Assembly (NCBI RefSeq): GCF_963667775.1
Contig: NZ_OY764015.1
Location: 310,001 to 374,000 of the forward strand
Direction of reading: 5' to 3'
DNA length: 64,000 bases
Source of the DNA: an uncultured Trichococcus sp.
GTDB lineage: Bacteria; Bacillota; Bacilli; Lactobacillales; Aerococcaceae
Below are positions 10,693 to 20,628 of the stretch, in pieces. The notes below the pieces were generated by a model, which was not told the DNA's origin, made no database searches, and worked only from the letters and a program-made list of their open reading frames with translations. A program made the position numbers and the translations under genes. Positions within the stretch are counted from its first letter, which is position 1. Each line of letters begins with the position of its first letter.

Positions 10693-10749
10693 AAGATTAA
10701 ATTATTATTAATAATTGGTGAGGATAATTGATAAGGGGGAGACAAAAGG

Positions 10750-11835
10750 ATGAAAAGAGCAAGAAATTTTTCCGCTGGTCCAGCAATACTACCAGAATCA
10801 GTCTTAGAGAAAGTACAGAGTGAAATGCTATCCTATAAAGATAGTGGCATGTCAGTCATGGAGATGAGTCACCGCTCCTCCTTGTTCGAAGAGATCATTC
10901 AGGATGCAGAACAATTACTACGGGAATTGATGAATATTCCGGAAGGTTATAAAGTCTTGTTCCTGCAAGGTGGCGCAAGCCTGCAGTTCTCCATGATTCC
11001 GATGAATCTTGGGAAGGGCGGCAAAGTCGGTTACATCAACTCCGGATCATGGGCTAAGAAAGCCATCTCTGAAGCTAAGATTTTAAAAGTCCCGAATATT
11101 GAAGTATTGGCCAGTTCCGAAGCGGATAATTTCACATACATTCCTGAAATTCCGGAAACAGACGAAGCCTATGATTACATCCATATCACAACGAACAACA
11201 CAATCGAAGGGACAGCTTTCCAAACAATCCCTCGTTTTGTTAACGCACCGATCGTTGCTGATATGTCTTCCAATATCCTGTCCAATCGCTACGATGTCAA
11301 CGACTTTGGATTGATTTACGCAGGCGCACAAAAAAATATCGGGCCTGCAGGATTGACGATCGTGATCGTGAAAGAGGATCTGATCCAGACCGAGAATACA
11401 TTGCCGAGCATGCTTGACTACCGTACACACATAAAAAATGATTCCTTATACAATACACCACCAAGCTTCTCCATCTACGTGGCCAAGTTAGTCTTCGAAT
11501 GGTTGAAGGATTTGGGCGGCGTGGAAGCTATGGTAAAAATGAACGAAGAAAAAGCAGGTTTATTGTACCGCACAATCGAAGAATCAGACTTGTTCTCTTC
11601 CCCTGTTGCAGTCAATTCCCGTTCATTGACGAATATCCCATTCGTTACCGGAGACAAAGACTTGGATGCGAAGTTCGTCAAAGAAGCTACAGCATTAGGC
11701 TTCCTTAACCTGAAAGGCCACCGTTCCGTGGGAGGCATGCGCGCGAGTATCTATAACGCATTCCCGTATGAAGGCGTCATAGAATTAACAGAATTTATGA
11801 AAGCTTTTGAAGCTAAGGAAGGGAAATTCAAATAA
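10750..11835 (+). CDS. serC: Phosphoserine aminotransferase
   Basis: Converts 3-phosphohydroxypyruvate to phosphoserine with glutamate (PLP, class V aminotransferase). The start [16 protein letters not shown] and [11 protein letters not shown] are diagnostic, [10 protein letters not shown] binds phosphate, and the PLP Lys is in [12 protein letters not shown] (about residue 197). The length of 361 aa is normal. The stop overlaps the serA start by one base (TAATG), so the two steps of the serine branch are made from one coupled message just downstream of the glycolytic genes that supply 3-phosphoglycerate. Confidence 0.98.
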   Translation: MKRARNFSAGPAILPESVLEKVQSEMLSYKDSGMSVMEMSHRSSLFEEIIQDAEQLLRELMNIPEGYKVLFLQGGASLQFSMIPMNLGKGGKVGYINSGSWAKKAISEAKILKVPNIEVLASSEADNFTYIPEIPETDEAYDYIHITTNNTIEGTAFQTIPRFVNAPIVADMSSNILSNRYDVNDFGLIYAGAQKNIGPAGLTIVIVKEDLIQTENTLPSMLDYRTHIKNDSLYNTPPSFSIYVAKLVFEWLKDLGGVEAMVKMNEEKAGLLYRTIEESDLFSSPVAVNSRSLTNIPFVTGDKDLDAKFVKEATALGFLNLKGHRSVGGMRASIYNAFPYEGVIELTEFMKAFEAKEGKFK

Positions 11836-13004
11836 TGTTCGAAATTAAAACTTACAACGCGATCGCCCCAGAAGGCTTAAATTTACTGAATGCAGATCAA
11901 TTCGCCCTTAACTCAGGCGAAAATCCTGACGGCATCATCCTGCGCAGTGAAAAACTGCATGGTATGGAATTCCCTGAAAGCTTGAAAGCCATCGCCCGTG
12001 CCGGCGCCGGCGTCAACAACGTACCCGTTGAAGAATGTTCCGAAGCAGGCGTCGTTGTCTTCAACACACCAGGCGCGAATGCCAATGCGGTCAAAGAGCT
12101 TGTGTTGGCAGCTATGATCATGGCTGCCCGTCCAATCAAAGAAGGACTGGATTGGGTCCAAACATTAAGCGGTGAGGATGTCGAGAAGCAAGTCGAAAAA
12201 GGCAAAAGCCAATTCGCGGGGACGGAGATTTCCGGGAAAACACTGGGTGTCATCGGCCTGGGTGCCATCGGTGCGATGTTGGCCAACGATGCATTCCGTT
12301 TAGGCATGGAAGTCATCGGGTATGACCCATATGTTTCAGTGGAAACAGCATGGAACATCAATCGCCGTGTTCAAAAAGCTGCTTCAGTCGCTGAAATATT
12401 GGAAAAAGCGGATTATATTTCCATTCACGTGCCAGTCAATGGCGATACAAAAGGCATGGTTGATGCAGCCTTCTTGGCTCAAATGAAAGACACCGCGGTT
12501 CTGTTGAACTTTGCCCGCGGCGAATTGGTCAATACGGCTGATATGCTGGCAGCATTGAAAGAAAAGCGCATCCGCAAGTACGTAACGGATTTCGCGGACG
12601 AAGCTTTGCTTCACAACGATGACATCATTGTAATGCCTCACTTGGGAGCTTCTACTGAAGAAGCTGAAGTGAACTGCGCAATCATGGCAGCCCAAACATT
12701 GAAATACTTCCTTGAAACAGGGAATATCGTGAATTCCGTGAACTTCCCGGGAGTCGATATCGCGATGCATTCTCCAATCCGTATAACTGTCATCAACAAG
12801 AACATCCCGAACATGGTCGGCCAGATTTCTTCCGGCTTGGCTAAATACTTCATCAACATCGAAGATATCCTGAACCGCAGCCGCGGCAGCTACGCCTACA
12901 CTGTCATCGATATCGCCGAAACAGACCAAGCAGTACTGGATGAAGTTATTGAAAAAATCAAAAAAATCGATGGCGTCGTGAACGTCCGCGTCATCAGAAG
13001 ATAA
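11835..13004 (+). CDS. serA: D-3-phosphoglycerate dehydrogenase with C-terminal ACT domain
   Basis: Oxidises 3-phosphoglycerate with NAD, the first step of serine synthesis. Substrate domain first, then the Rossmann motif LGVIGLGAIGAMLAN (about residues 137-151), catalytic Arg in NFARGELVNT, Glu in the ADEALL region and His in MPHLGASTEEAE. The last ~75 residues (IRITVINKNIPNMVGQISS onward) form an ACT domain likely to sense an amino acid such as serine. At 389 aa it is the short type without the intervening domain. It is coupled to serC. Confidence 0.97.
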   Translation: MFEIKTYNAIAPEGLNLLNADQFALNSGENPDGIILRSEKLHGMEFPESLKAIARAGAGVNNVPVEECSEAGVVVFNTPGANANAVKELVLAAMIMAARPIKEGLDWVQTLSGEDVEKQVEKGKSQFAGTEISGKTLGVIGLGAIGAMLANDAFRLGMEVIGYDPYVSVETAWNINRRVQKAASVAEILEKADYISIHVPVNGDTKGMVDAAFLAQMKDTAVLLNFARGELVNTADMLAALKEKRIRKYVTDFADEALLHNDDIIVMPHLGASTEEAEVNCAIMAAQTLKYFLETGNIVNSVNFPGVDIAMHSPIRITVINKNIPNMVGQISSGLAKYFINIEDILNRSRGSYAYTVIDIAETDQAVLDEVIEKIKKIDGVVNVRVIRR

Positions 13005-13044
13005 GAGTGTGATGGATCTTGGGTCAGAAATCGAGCATTAAGAG

Positions 13045-13117
13045 GACTAACCCAAAGCGGACGCTTTATGTCCGTGTGTGTTAGTCAGCTTAGGCACAGA
13101 GTTCTGGGATCCAGAAC
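13045..13117 (+). other. Nested inverted repeats downstream of serA
   Basis: GACTAAC / GTTAGTC (7 bp) encloses a smaller CGGAC / GTCCG pair, and is followed by a perfect GTTCTGG-gat-CCAGAAC hairpin. None has a T-run. They precede the serA terminator; function is unknown. Confidence 0.6.
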
Positions 13118-13135
13118 ACGTTTAAAGAGTGCGAT

Positions 13136-13190
13136 AAGCGTCCGGAATGTTCCCTCCAATGGAGGTGAGCGGGTCCGGACGCTTTCTTTT
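13136..13190 (+). terminator. serCA terminator
   Basis: AAGCGTCCGGA pairs perfectly with TCCGGACGCTT and is followed by TCTTTT. The 27-nt loop is long. Confidence 0.85.
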
Positions 13191-13264
13191 CTGAAATTGC
13201 TAGCAAAACCCTGTAATTTATGCTAAAGTTAGTAGTAGAAAATTATTATAGGGAGGTCCATCCT

Positions 13265-13504
13265 TTGTCATTATACGATGTACTATTAACGGCCCTGTTG
13301 GTTGTTTCTGTGCTGTTGATCATTGTTGTGCTGATGCAGCCATCAAAAACAAATGCAGCCAGCACGCTTACAGGTGGAGCAGAGCAATTATTCGGAAAAC
13401 AAAAGGCAAGAGGTTTTGAAGCGGTATTGCGTCAGATCACAGTCGTTCTCGGAGCGCTGTTCATCCTGATCGCCCTGGCTTTGACCTATCTATCCTCAAA
13501 TTAA
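13265..13504 (+). CDS. secG: Preprotein translocase subunit SecG
   Basis: Small membrane subunit of the SecYEG protein export channel. The 79 residues form two transmembrane helices (about 3-25 and 55-77) with the conserved linker MQPSKTNAASTLTGGAEQLFGKQKARGFEAVL. The start is a TTG at 13265: GGGAGG lies 7 nt upstream and the product MSLYDVLLTALLVV fits the family, whereas the longer frame reads through the site. The secG-est-rnr-smpB order is conserved in Gram-positive bacteria; here a terminator follows secG directly. Confidence 0.95.
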   Translation: MSLYDVLLTALLVVSVLLIIVVLMQPSKTNAASTLTGGAEQLFGKQKARGFEAVLRQITVVLGALFILIALALTYLSSN

Positions 13505-13513
13505 CTATTGCAG

Positions 13514-13545
13514 GCAGAGACCAACTATCCGGTTTCTGCTTTTTT
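13514..13545 (+). terminator. secG terminator
   Basis: GCAGAGACC pairs with GGTTTCTGC (one G-U) around 8 nt, followed by six T. Confidence 0.88.
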
Positions 13546-13568
13546 AGTTAAGGGATGCGAACAGACCA

Positions 13569-13602
13569 AAATTCCCGGCGAGGGGCGGTTCACCGGGAAT
13601 TT
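13569..13602 (+). repeat. GC-rich inverted repeat between secG and est
   Basis: AAATTCCCGG pairs with CCGGGAATTT around GC-rich sequence containing CGGCGAGG. It resembles, but does not clearly belong to, the CTCCGGCGA palindrome family found elsewhere in the window; no T-run follows. Confidence 0.5.
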
Positions 13603-13730
13603 CCGGAGCGGGAACGAGCTTGGACAAAATGTTTTTCCGATGGTCAAAATTATTTATAGTCAGATTTGATATATTAGGAAAAAAGCCGTAAATACAGTAA
13701 AATGAAGATGAATGAGTTGGGAGGAATATT

Positions 13731-14489
13731 ATGAAAGCAATCAATTTACCAGAACCCTTTTTCTTCGAAGCTGGTCCGCGTGCCGTCCTTTTGCTGCATG
13801 CCTACACCGGCAGCGCAAATGATGTGCGTTTGTTGGGACGCTTTTTGGAACGGAACGGGTATACTGTATATGCACCGAATTTTACGGGGCATGCGACCGG
13901 CCGTTTTGAGGACATCCTCGATTTGGGCGGCCCGGATGTCTGGTTCGCTGATGCCATGCGCGCAAAAGCAGAACTGATGGAAAAGGGCTACGATCAGATC
14001 GCCGTATTCGGCTTGTCAATGGGCGGTATCATGGCGACGAGAGCCATTGAAATGGGCGGATTCATCGGTGGTGGCTCCTTCAATTCACCGATCATCAGTT
14101 TCGAGGAATCGCGGGTGCCGATCAGCTTTATGCATTTCGCCAAGCTGTCGAAGAAGAAACTCGGCATGGCAAATCTGGAAATCGAGCACGAGCTGGCGTT
14201 GATGAAGCCAAAATTGACTGCCCAACTTGCCCAATTGGATGAGTTTACGGAACTGATCAAGGCGAATCTTGCCGATATCACAGTTCCCTATTACATCGCG
14301 CAATCCGGCAAGGATGAAATGATCAGCGCCGACTGCGGGAAAGTATTGGCGAACAGCATCCAGGATGCTGAAGTGGATTATCATTTCTTCCCTGAAGCAA
14401 CGCATGTCATCACCGTTGGGAAAGACAGAAACATATTTGAAGAAACAGTTTTGGCATTTTTGAACCGACTAAATTGGAATGAGGGATAA
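13731..14489 (+). CDS. est: Carboxylesterase, alpha/beta hydrolase
   Basis: A cytoplasmic alpha/beta hydrolase of the Bacillus Est30 type, hydrolysing short-chain esters. The oxyanion region is LLLHAYTGSANDV, nucleophile Ser96 lies in FGLSMGGIMA, the acid is likely in AQSGKDEMI and the His in EATHVITVGKDR near residue 225. The 252-aa length is normal. RBS GGGAGG precedes the ATG by 8 nt. The gene ends 2 bp before rnr, whose ribosome binding site lies inside this gene's last codons, so the pair is coupled. Natural substrate unknown. Confidence 0.92.
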   Translation: MKAINLPEPFFFEAGPRAVLLLHAYTGSANDVRLLGRFLERNGYTVYAPNFTGHATGRFEDILDLGGPDVWFADAMRAKAELMEKGYDQIAVFGLSMGGIMATRAIEMGGFIGGGSFNSPIISFEESRVPISFMHFAKLSKKKLGMANLEIEHELALMKPKLTAQLAQLDEFTELIKANLADITVPYYIAQSGKDEMISADCGKVLANSIQDAEVDYHFFPEATHVITVGKDRNIFEETVLAFLNRLNWNEG

Positions 14490-14491
14490 GT

Positions 14492-16858
14492 ATGAGAAAA
14501 ATAGATCAGATCCAAATTGACGTTCTAGCCTATTTTCAAGAACATGCCGGGAAAAGCATGACCTTGAAGGAAGTAAGTGAAGCGTTGGGATACACGGATT
14601 CCGACGAATTCAAAGCCTTGGTGAAAGTTTTTGCTCAATTGGAGGAAAGAGGCATACTGTTGTTGAATAAGACAGGACAATTCCGCCTAAAAACGCAAAT
14701 TGCGACTATGACGGGGACTTTCCGCAGCAACGACCGTGGTTTCGGCTTTGTGACGATCGATCCGAACGAAAGTGACCTCTTCATCCCACGCGGCAGAACA
14801 GGCAGTGCGATGGAAGGCGATACGGTCGAGGTGAAGATTACCCGCGAGGCGGAGCCTTGGAATGACAGAGGCGTCGAAGCTGAGGTGACCGCTGTTTTGA
14901 CGCGCAAATCGAATCAGGTCGTAGGCGAATTTGTACCTTACGATTCGGATCGCCGTGAAGAAACCGGCTTTTTGGGATTCGTTGTTCCGCAAGACACGAA
15001 AATCAACAGCATCGTTGTTTACATCAAACCGGAAGGCATCCATCCTGTGGAAGGCAGTGTCTGTCTGGTTGAAATCACCAGCTATCCGACACCGCAGAAT
15101 CCAATCAAAATGGAAGGATTGGTCACGAAGGAAATCGGCCATAAGGATGCACCAGGCGTTGATATCCTGGCCATCCTGTATAAGTTCGGAATTCCTTCCG
15201 AATTTCCGGAAGATGTCTTGGTCCAGGCTGAAAACATTCCTTTGGAGATTCCAGCCGAGGCGTTGGAAGGCAGACGGGATCTGCGTTCGGAACAGATTGT
15301 CACAATCGATGGTGCTGACGCCAAAGACTTGGATGATGCGATTTCCTTGAAGAAACTAGAGAATGGCAATTATCTTTTGGGCGTGCATATCGCGGACGTT
15401 TCCTACTACGTGACGGAAAATTCTCCGATCGATCGCGAAGCCTATGAGCGCGGTACCAGCGTCTATTTGACGGACCGTGTCGTGCCGATGCTGCCCCAAA
15501 AATTATCCAACGGCATCTGTTCCTTATTGCCGCATGAAGATCGTTTGACGATGTCCTGTGAAATGGAACTGGATGCGGATGGGGAAGTGGTCGCCTACGA
15601 CATTTTCTCGAGCGTCATCGAGTCCAAACAGCGGATGACTTATTCGGATGTCAATGGGATCTTGATGGATCACGACAAGAAGTTGCGCGAAAAATACAGC
15701 GATTTTGTGCCGATGTTCGAAGAGATGGCCAGCCTGCATGAAATCCTCCTGAAGAAGCGCCAAAAACGCGGGGCCATCGATTTCGAATCCGATGAAGCGA
15801 AAATCATCGTGGACGAAAACGGCCACCCGTTGGACATCTATGTGCAGGATCGCGGTGTCGGCGAGCGCCTCATCGAATCCTTCATGTTGAGCGCAAATGA
15901 AACGATCGCCCATCATTTCACGAAGGCAAATCTGCCTTTCATCTACCGGATCCATGAGCAACCGGACCCGGCCAAAATGATGCGCTTCCTGGAATTCGTG
16001 ACGACCTTCGGCATTCTTGTGAGCGGTACGCATGAAAACGTAAAACCGAAGCAACTGCAGGCTGTTTTGGCGAAAGTCAAGGATGAGCCCTACGAAGCTG
16101 TTGTTTCGACCACGCTTTTGCGCAGCATGCAGCAAGCGAAATATGATGCTGTTCCCGTGGGCCACTACGGACTGGCTGCAAAAGACTATACTCATTTCAC
16201 TTCACCGATCAGAAGGTATCCCGATCTGATTGTTCACCGTTTGATCCGCACGTATGGAAAAGGCATCGTCGATCCGAAGGTGGTTGAAAAATGGAAGGGA
16301 CAATTGCCGGACATCGCTGTTCAGAGCTCGCAGATGGAACGCCGCTCCGTAGATGCGGAACGCGAAACCGAATCGCTTAAGAAGGCAGAATTCATGATGG
16401 ACAAAATCGGCCAAGAGTTCGAAGGTGTCATCAGCTCCGTTACGAAATTCGGTATTTTTGTGCAGTTGCCAAACACTGTGGAAGGCCTCGTGCATATCTC
16501 GAAAATGGCGGAAGATTACTTCAACTACATTGAAAGCCATATGCTTTTGATGGGTGAACGCACCGGCGTCATGTACCGCATTGGCCAAAAAGTCAAAATA
16601 AAAGTAGAAAATTCGGATCCGGTCACGCGCGCGATCGATTTCTCATTGGTCATCGACAAGGATAAGACCCAGAGCCAGAGCGATCAGGATCTGGTCAAAC
16701 AGATCCGCTCGAAGATTCCGAAGAGCAAAAAACGGAAACCGGGCCAATCCGATCGCGACAGCGGACCGCGCAAAAAGACCGCAAAAGGAAAAGAGCCATT
16801 CTATTCCCGTACAGGCAAAAAAGCCAAAGGGAAAAAGGACAGAGGCAAAAAGAAGTAA
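14492..16858 (+). CDS. rnr: Ribonuclease R
   Basis: Processive 3'-5' exoribonuclease that degrades structured RNA and works with tmRNA on non-stop messages. Domains in order: N-terminal winged helix (about 1-70), two cold-shock domains (about 75-235, GTFRSNDRGFGFVTID), the RNB catalytic domain (about 255-590, with IDGADAKDLDDAISL holding the metal-binding Asp cluster and HYGLAAKDYTHFTSPIRRY), an S1 domain (about 632-715, FEGVISSVTKFGIFVQL) and a Lys/Arg-rich tail from about 735. The 788 aa are typical. It is coupled to est upstream and lies 25 bp before smpB, its functional partner. Confidence 0.98.
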   Translation: MRKIDQIQIDVLAYFQEHAGKSMTLKEVSEALGYTDSDEFKALVKVFAQLEERGILLLNKTGQFRLKTQIATMTGTFRSNDRGFGFVTIDPNESDLFIPRGRTGSAMEGDTVEVKITREAEPWNDRGVEAEVTAVLTRKSNQVVGEFVPYDSDRREETGFLGFVVPQDTKINSIVVYIKPEGIHPVEGSVCLVEITSYPTPQNPIKMEGLVTKEIGHKDAPGVDILAILYKFGIPSEFPEDVLVQAENIPLEIPAEALEGRRDLRSEQIVTIDGADAKDLDDAISLKKLENGNYLLGVHIADVSYYVTENSPIDREAYERGTSVYLTDRVVPMLPQKLSNGICSLLPHEDRLTMSCEMELDADGEVVAYDIFSSVIESKQRMTYSDVNGILMDHDKKLREKYSDFVPMFEEMASLHEILLKKRQKRGAIDFESDEAKIIVDENGHPLDIYVQDRGVGERLIESFMLSANETIAHHFTKANLPFIYRIHEQPDPAKMMRFLEFVTTFGILVSGTHENVKPKQLQAVLAKVKDEPYEAVVSTTLLRSMQQAKYDAVPVGHYGLAAKDYTHFTSPIRRYPDLIVHRLIRTYGKGIVDPKVVEKWKGQLPDIAVQSSQMERRSVDAERETESLKKAEFMMDKIGQEFEGVISSVTKFGIFVQLPNTVEGLVHISKMAEDYFNYIESHMLLMGERTGVMYRIGQKVKIKVENSDPVTRAIDFSLVIDKDKTQSQSDQDLVKQIRSKIPKSKKRKPGQSDRDSGPRKKTAKGKEPFYSRTGKKAKGKKDRGKKK

Positions 16859-16883
16859 GCTAATGAAATGAAGGTGTCGAAGT

Positions 16884-17342
16884 ATGCCAAAAGGCGAAGG
16901 AAAAGTTTTAGCGCAGAACAGAAAAGCCAGTCATGATTACATCATCCTGGATACGATAGAAGCCGGGATGGTGCTGACAGGAACGGAAATCAAATCCGTC
17001 CGCAAAGCGAAAATAAACCTGAAGGACGGCTACGCAAGCATCCGGAACGGGGAAGTATTTCTCCAGAATGTGCATATCAGCCCATTCGAACAGGGCAATA
17101 TCTTTAACCATGACCCGCTGCGTACCAGGAAATTACTGCTGCATAAAAAGCAAATCAAATATTTGATTGAAGAGACCAAGACGACTGGCGTCACGTTGGT
17201 GCCGTTGAAAGTCTATCTCAAAAATGGCGTCGCGAAAGTACTCATCGGGCTGGCAAAAGGGAAAAAGAGCTACGATAAGCGCGATGCATTGAAACAAAAA
17301 GATATGAAACGTGAAATCGACAGAGCAATGAAGGAAAGATAA
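16884..17342 (+). CDS. smpB: SsrA-binding protein SmpB
   Basis: Binds tmRNA and the ribosome to start trans-translation on stalled ribosomes. Typical motifs are [42 protein letters not shown] and the basic C-terminal tail [19 protein letters not shown] that enters the mRNA channel. The 152 residues are normal. It follows rnr closely and is closed by a strong terminator. Its RNA partner, ssrA, is encoded 8 kb downstream on the other strand. Confidence 0.98.
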   Translation: MPKGEGKVLAQNRKASHDYIILDTIEAGMVLTGTEIKSVRKAKINLKDGYASIRNGEVFLQNVHISPFEQGNIFNHDPLRTRKLLLHKKQIKYLIEETKTTGVTLVPLKVYLKNGVAKVLIGLAKGKKSYDKRDALKQKDMKREIDRAMKER

Positions 17343-17362
17343 CCGTATATGCGCACCAACAA

Positions 17363-17403
17363 AAACGCGCCTGCATTCCTGATGGAGTGCGGGCGCGTTT
17401 TTT
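17363..17403 (+). terminator. smpB terminator
   Basis: AAACGCGCC-t-GCATTCC pairs with GGAGTGC-g-GGCGCGTTT with a 4-nt loop and a run of T. Very stable. Confidence 0.93.
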
Positions 17404-17427
17404 CGGTATGAGTGGTAAATTACTGAC

Positions 17428-17559
17428 AGCTCCGGCGAAGCCGTCTTTCGTCGGAGGAGAATTTAGAATCCGCACCCAGCTCCGACGAAGCAGGCTTCGC
17501 CGGAGGAGCAGATCATGTTGTCTTCGCCAACTCCGATGAGGCAACCCTCACCGGAGTTG
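17428..17559 (+). repeat. Palindrome array, 3 units, ~50-bp period
   Basis: Units start near 17430, 17480 and 17528. Each is an imperfect palindrome of about 30 bp running from CTCCGRCGAAG to TTCGCCGGAGGAG or a close variant; the third is CAACTCCGATGAGG ... CTCACCGGAGTTG. Spacers of about 18-20 bp are unrelated. The array lies after the smpB terminator. The rest of the 435-bp gap before fbp is AT-rich with a possible TATGAT at 17667 but no good -35. Confidence 0.85.
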
Positions 17560-17777
17560 GCGCACTCTGGTTTGGACTACAGCAAGCATCGGACAGGTAC
17601 ACTGTCGAAATTGTGACCAATTGTGTAATTTTTGTATCTTGTCTATCATTTTTTTTTAATTCAAGCTATGATAGAAGTAATCATCTTGTCACGAAAAATA
17701 AAGATAATCCTGTAAGCAACGTTTGCCTTGCGGGGTTCCATTCTGAGTGAAATGAAAAAAGTAGGGGTGTAATTGTA

Positions 17778-19763
17778 ATGATAACGAAAGACAAGTATCT
17801 TCGATTGCTGGCAAAAGAATATCCGACAGCAGCAAAAACAGTAACCGAAATCATCAACTTGGAAGCCATCATGAACTTGCCGAAAGCAACCGAGCACTTC
17901 ATCAGTGACTTGCATGGGGAATACGATGCCGTGCAGCATGTACTCAGGAATGGATCCGGGAACGTCAAAGAAAAGATCCGCGAGATTTTCCAAGGGCGCC
18001 TGAGCACCCGTGAAATGAACCAGCTTGCGACAATCGTCTACTACCCGGAAGACAAAATCGACATGATTGTGGACAGCTTGGAATCCGAAGAGGAAATCAA
18101 TGAGTTTTATTCGTTGACCTTGTTGCGCATCACGGAACTTTGCGCGTTCACCGTTTCGAAATACACGCGATCGAAAGTCAGAAAGGCGATTCCGGCCGAT
18201 TATGCCTACATCATCGAGGAACTGCTTTTCAAAGACACGATCATGACGAACAAAGAGGATTATTACGAAAAGATCATCAAAACCGTCATTTCCTTGGACC
18301 GCGCCACCGAATTGATCGCTGCCATCTCGCATGTCATCCAGCGTCTGGTGGTAGATCACCTGCATGTTGTCGGGGACATCTACGACAGAGGGCCGTTCCC
18401 TGACAAAATCATCGACACCTTCATGGACGGACACGAGTTGGATATCCAATGGGGCAACCATGATGTCCTCTGGATGGGGGCCGCTAGCGGGTCGGCAGCC
18501 TGTATGGCCAATGTCATCCGTATCTGTGCCCGTTACAACAACCTTGAAATCATCGAGGATGCCTACGGGATCTCTTTGCGTCCGCTGATTACGTTTGCGG
18601 AAATGGTCTACAAGGAGGACCGCTACGAACCGTTCATGCCGAAAATCAATACCGAGGACGAAAGCAAAATCTTCCCGGAGGAAATTCGCCAGATCGCCAA
18701 AATGAACCAGGCCATTTCAATCATCCAGTTCAAACTCGAAGGTGAAATCATCAAACGCCACCCAGAATTCGACATGGCCGATCGGATGGTGCTGGACTTC
18801 ATCAATTACGAAACAGGAACGGTGAAATTGGATGGGAAAGAATATCCGATGCTGTGCGATTATTTCCCGACAGTCGATCCAGCCGATCCGTACCGCTTGA
18901 GCGAAGAGGAGATGCTGGTTGTCGAAAGGCTCTTGACCGGTTTCCTGAATTCCGAAAGACTGCAGAAACACGTCCAGTTCCTTTTCAGCAAAGGCAGCAT
19001 GTATTTGAGCTATAACGACAATCTGTTATTCCACGGCTGTGTGCCGCTGAATCCGGACGGCAGCTTCATGGAGCTGCCGATCGCGAACGTCAAGTACAGC
19101 GGCAAAGCCCTCCTGGACAAGTACGAAGAAGTGTTGCGCAGAGGCTATCTGAACCGCGAAGCAACGAAACGCAACATCCGCAGTCTCGATCTGATTTGGT
19201 ATCTGTGGGAAGGCAAAGCGTCGTCCTTGTTCGGCAAGGATAAGATGACGACTTTCGAACGCCTTTATGTTGCGGACAAAGAAACGCATATCGAGAAGAA
19301 GAACTTGTATTACGAGCAGCGCGACAACGTGGAACTGTCCTACAAAATACTGAAGGAGTTCGGCCTGGACCCAAACAAAGGCCATATCATCAACGGCCAC
19401 ACGCCTGTCAAAGAAAAAATCGGCGAGAATCCGCTGAAGGCGGACGGCAAGCTGATCGTCATCGACGGCGGCTTCTCAAAAGCCTACCAGAATACGACGG
19501 GGCTGGCCGGCTATACGCTACTGTACAACTCTTTTGGGATGCAGTTGGTTTCGCACCAACCGTTCACTTCCCGTCAGGATGCCATCGAAAACGAAAAGGA
19601 CATCGTTTCGACCCGACGCATCGTCGACAAGGAATTAGAACGCAAGACGGTAAGGCAGACAGATGTCGGCAAGAAACTGACCCAGCAAGTCATCGACCTG
19701 CAACAATTGCTGCGGGCCTACAAATCCGGCGAAATCGTGGAAGATCTGCTCAGCGACAAATAG
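17778..19763 (+). CDS. fbp: Fructose-1,6-bisphosphatase, class III (Firmicutes type)
   Basis: Hydrolyses fructose-1,6-bisphosphate to fructose-6-phosphate for gluconeogenesis. The 661 residues and the metallophosphoesterase motifs ISDLHGEYD (about residue 43), VVGDIYDRGPFPDKI (about 198) and WGNHDVLWMGA (about 225), with GHTPVKEKIGENP and VIDGGFSKAYQ later, identify the large Firmicutes FBPase (B. subtilis Fbp type), unrelated to the FBPase I fold. RBS GGGGTG lies about 9 nt before the ATG. It is transcribed alone or with the phosphatase gene 99 bp downstream. Confidence 0.97.
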   Translation: MITKDKYLRLLAKEYPTAAKTVTEIINLEAIMNLPKATEHFISDLHGEYDAVQHVLRNGSGNVKEKIREIFQGRLSTREMNQLATIVYYPEDKIDMIVDSLESEEEINEFYSLTLLRITELCAFTVSKYTRSKVRKAIPADYAYIIEELLFKDTIMTNKEDYYEKIIKTVISLDRATELIAAISHVIQRLVVDHLHVVGDIYDRGPFPDKIIDTFMDGHELDIQWGNHDVLWMGAASGSAACMANVIRICARYNNLEIIEDAYGISLRPLITFAEMVYKEDRYEPFMPKINTEDESKIFPEEIRQIAKMNQAISIIQFKLEGEIIKRHPEFDMADRMVLDFINYETGTVKLDGKEYPMLCDYFPTVDPADPYRLSEEEMLVVERLLTGFLNSERLQKHVQFLFSKGSMYLSYNDNLLFHGCVPLNPDGSFMELPIANVKYSGKALLDKYEEVLRRGYLNREATKRNIRSLDLIWYLWEGKASSLFGKDKMTTFERLYVADKETHIEKKNLYYEQRDNVELSYKILKEFGLDPNKGHIINGHTPVKEKIGENPLKADGKLIVIDGGFSKAYQNTTGLAGYTLLYNSFGMQLVSHQPFTSRQDAIENEKDIVSTRRIVDKELERKTVRQTDVGKKLTQQVIDLQQLLRAYKSGEIVEDLLSDK

Positions 19764-19862
19764 TTGTATGAAATAGATGCAATCAGCCGCCGAAATTGTT
19801 AAGATAAGGGAAGGAAAGCAAGTATCCTACTGCGAAAATAGCTTGAGAGAGGCGGGTTAACC

Positions 19863-20615
19863 TTGAAAAAGGGAGTAACGTTTTATTTTATGCGACACGG
19901 AGAAACTTATCTGAATAAATACAATCGGATGCAAGGCTGGTCCGATACCCCACTGACGCCCAGAGGCAGACGCGATGTCATGAGAAGCGGAGCGGGCTTG
20001 GGCGATGTCAAGTTCGATGCTGTCTATTGCAGCGACTTGAGACGTACATTTGAAACAGCACAGATCATTTTAAAAGAAAACCAGCATGCCGATCATCTGA
20101 AAGTGGTGGCTATGCCCGAATTCAGGGAGATATTCTTCGGTTCTTTTGAAGGGCTGGATGCGAGCGAAACCTGGGGGAACCTGAATAAATTCCTGGGAAG
20201 CCCGGATGGTGAGCCTAATTATGATGCCCACCGCTCCGTCATCGAAGAGCTGAACGGATTGAAAGACATGGATCCGTACCACGAAGCGGAAGACTACATG
20301 ACTTTCTGGCTGCGCGTCGAACGCGGTTTGATCAAACTGATCAACGAACACCGCGATTCCGAAAGAAATATCCTGATCGTTTCCCACGGGATGACGATCA
20401 GGAATATGATCCATGCGGTCATTCCTGATTTCTCGATCGACCGCCATCTGGATAATGCCAGCATATCGGTCGTCCGCTATGAGGATGGTTTCTATCATCT
20501 GGACCTCTATAATGGCACCGATCATTTTGTCGAAGACTTCACACCTGCTGATGAGCAGGAACCGGAAGTCCACAAAGTGACGCCAGCCGATAAAGTCGAA
20601 GAGGATGTCAAATAA
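19863..20615 (+). CDS. Histidine phosphatase family protein (phosphoglycerate-mutase-like)
   Basis: The start is a TTG with AGAGAGG upstream. FYFMRHGETYLNKYNRMQGWSDTPLTPRGR is the histidine-phosphatase signature, with the phospho-accepting His in RHGE, DLRRTFETA and the second His in VSHGMTIRNMIHAV. The 250-aa protein ends in an acidic tail. Members of this family dephosphorylate sugar phosphates, nucleotides or phosphoproteins, and the substrate cannot be read from sequence; it need not be a mutase, since gpmI already supplies that step. It lies downstream of fbp and ends at a terminator. Confidence 0.88.
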   Translation: MKKGVTFYFMRHGETYLNKYNRMQGWSDTPLTPRGRRDVMRSGAGLGDVKFDAVYCSDLRRTFETAQIILKENQHADHLKVVAMPEFREIFFGSFEGLDASETWGNLNKFLGSPDGEPNYDAHRSVIEELNGLKDMDPYHEAEDYMTFWLRVERGLIKLINEHRDSERNILIVSHGMTIRNMIHAVIPDFSIDRHLDNASISVVRYEDGFYHLDLYNGTDHFVEDFTPADEQEPEVHKVTPADKVEEDVK

Positions 20616-20628
20616 AACAAGAAGAGTG

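Noticed and set aside
17428-17559. CRISPR array
   Set aside because: Repeats are short, imperfect palindromes that differ from one another, spacers are only about 20 bp, and no cas genes are in the window.
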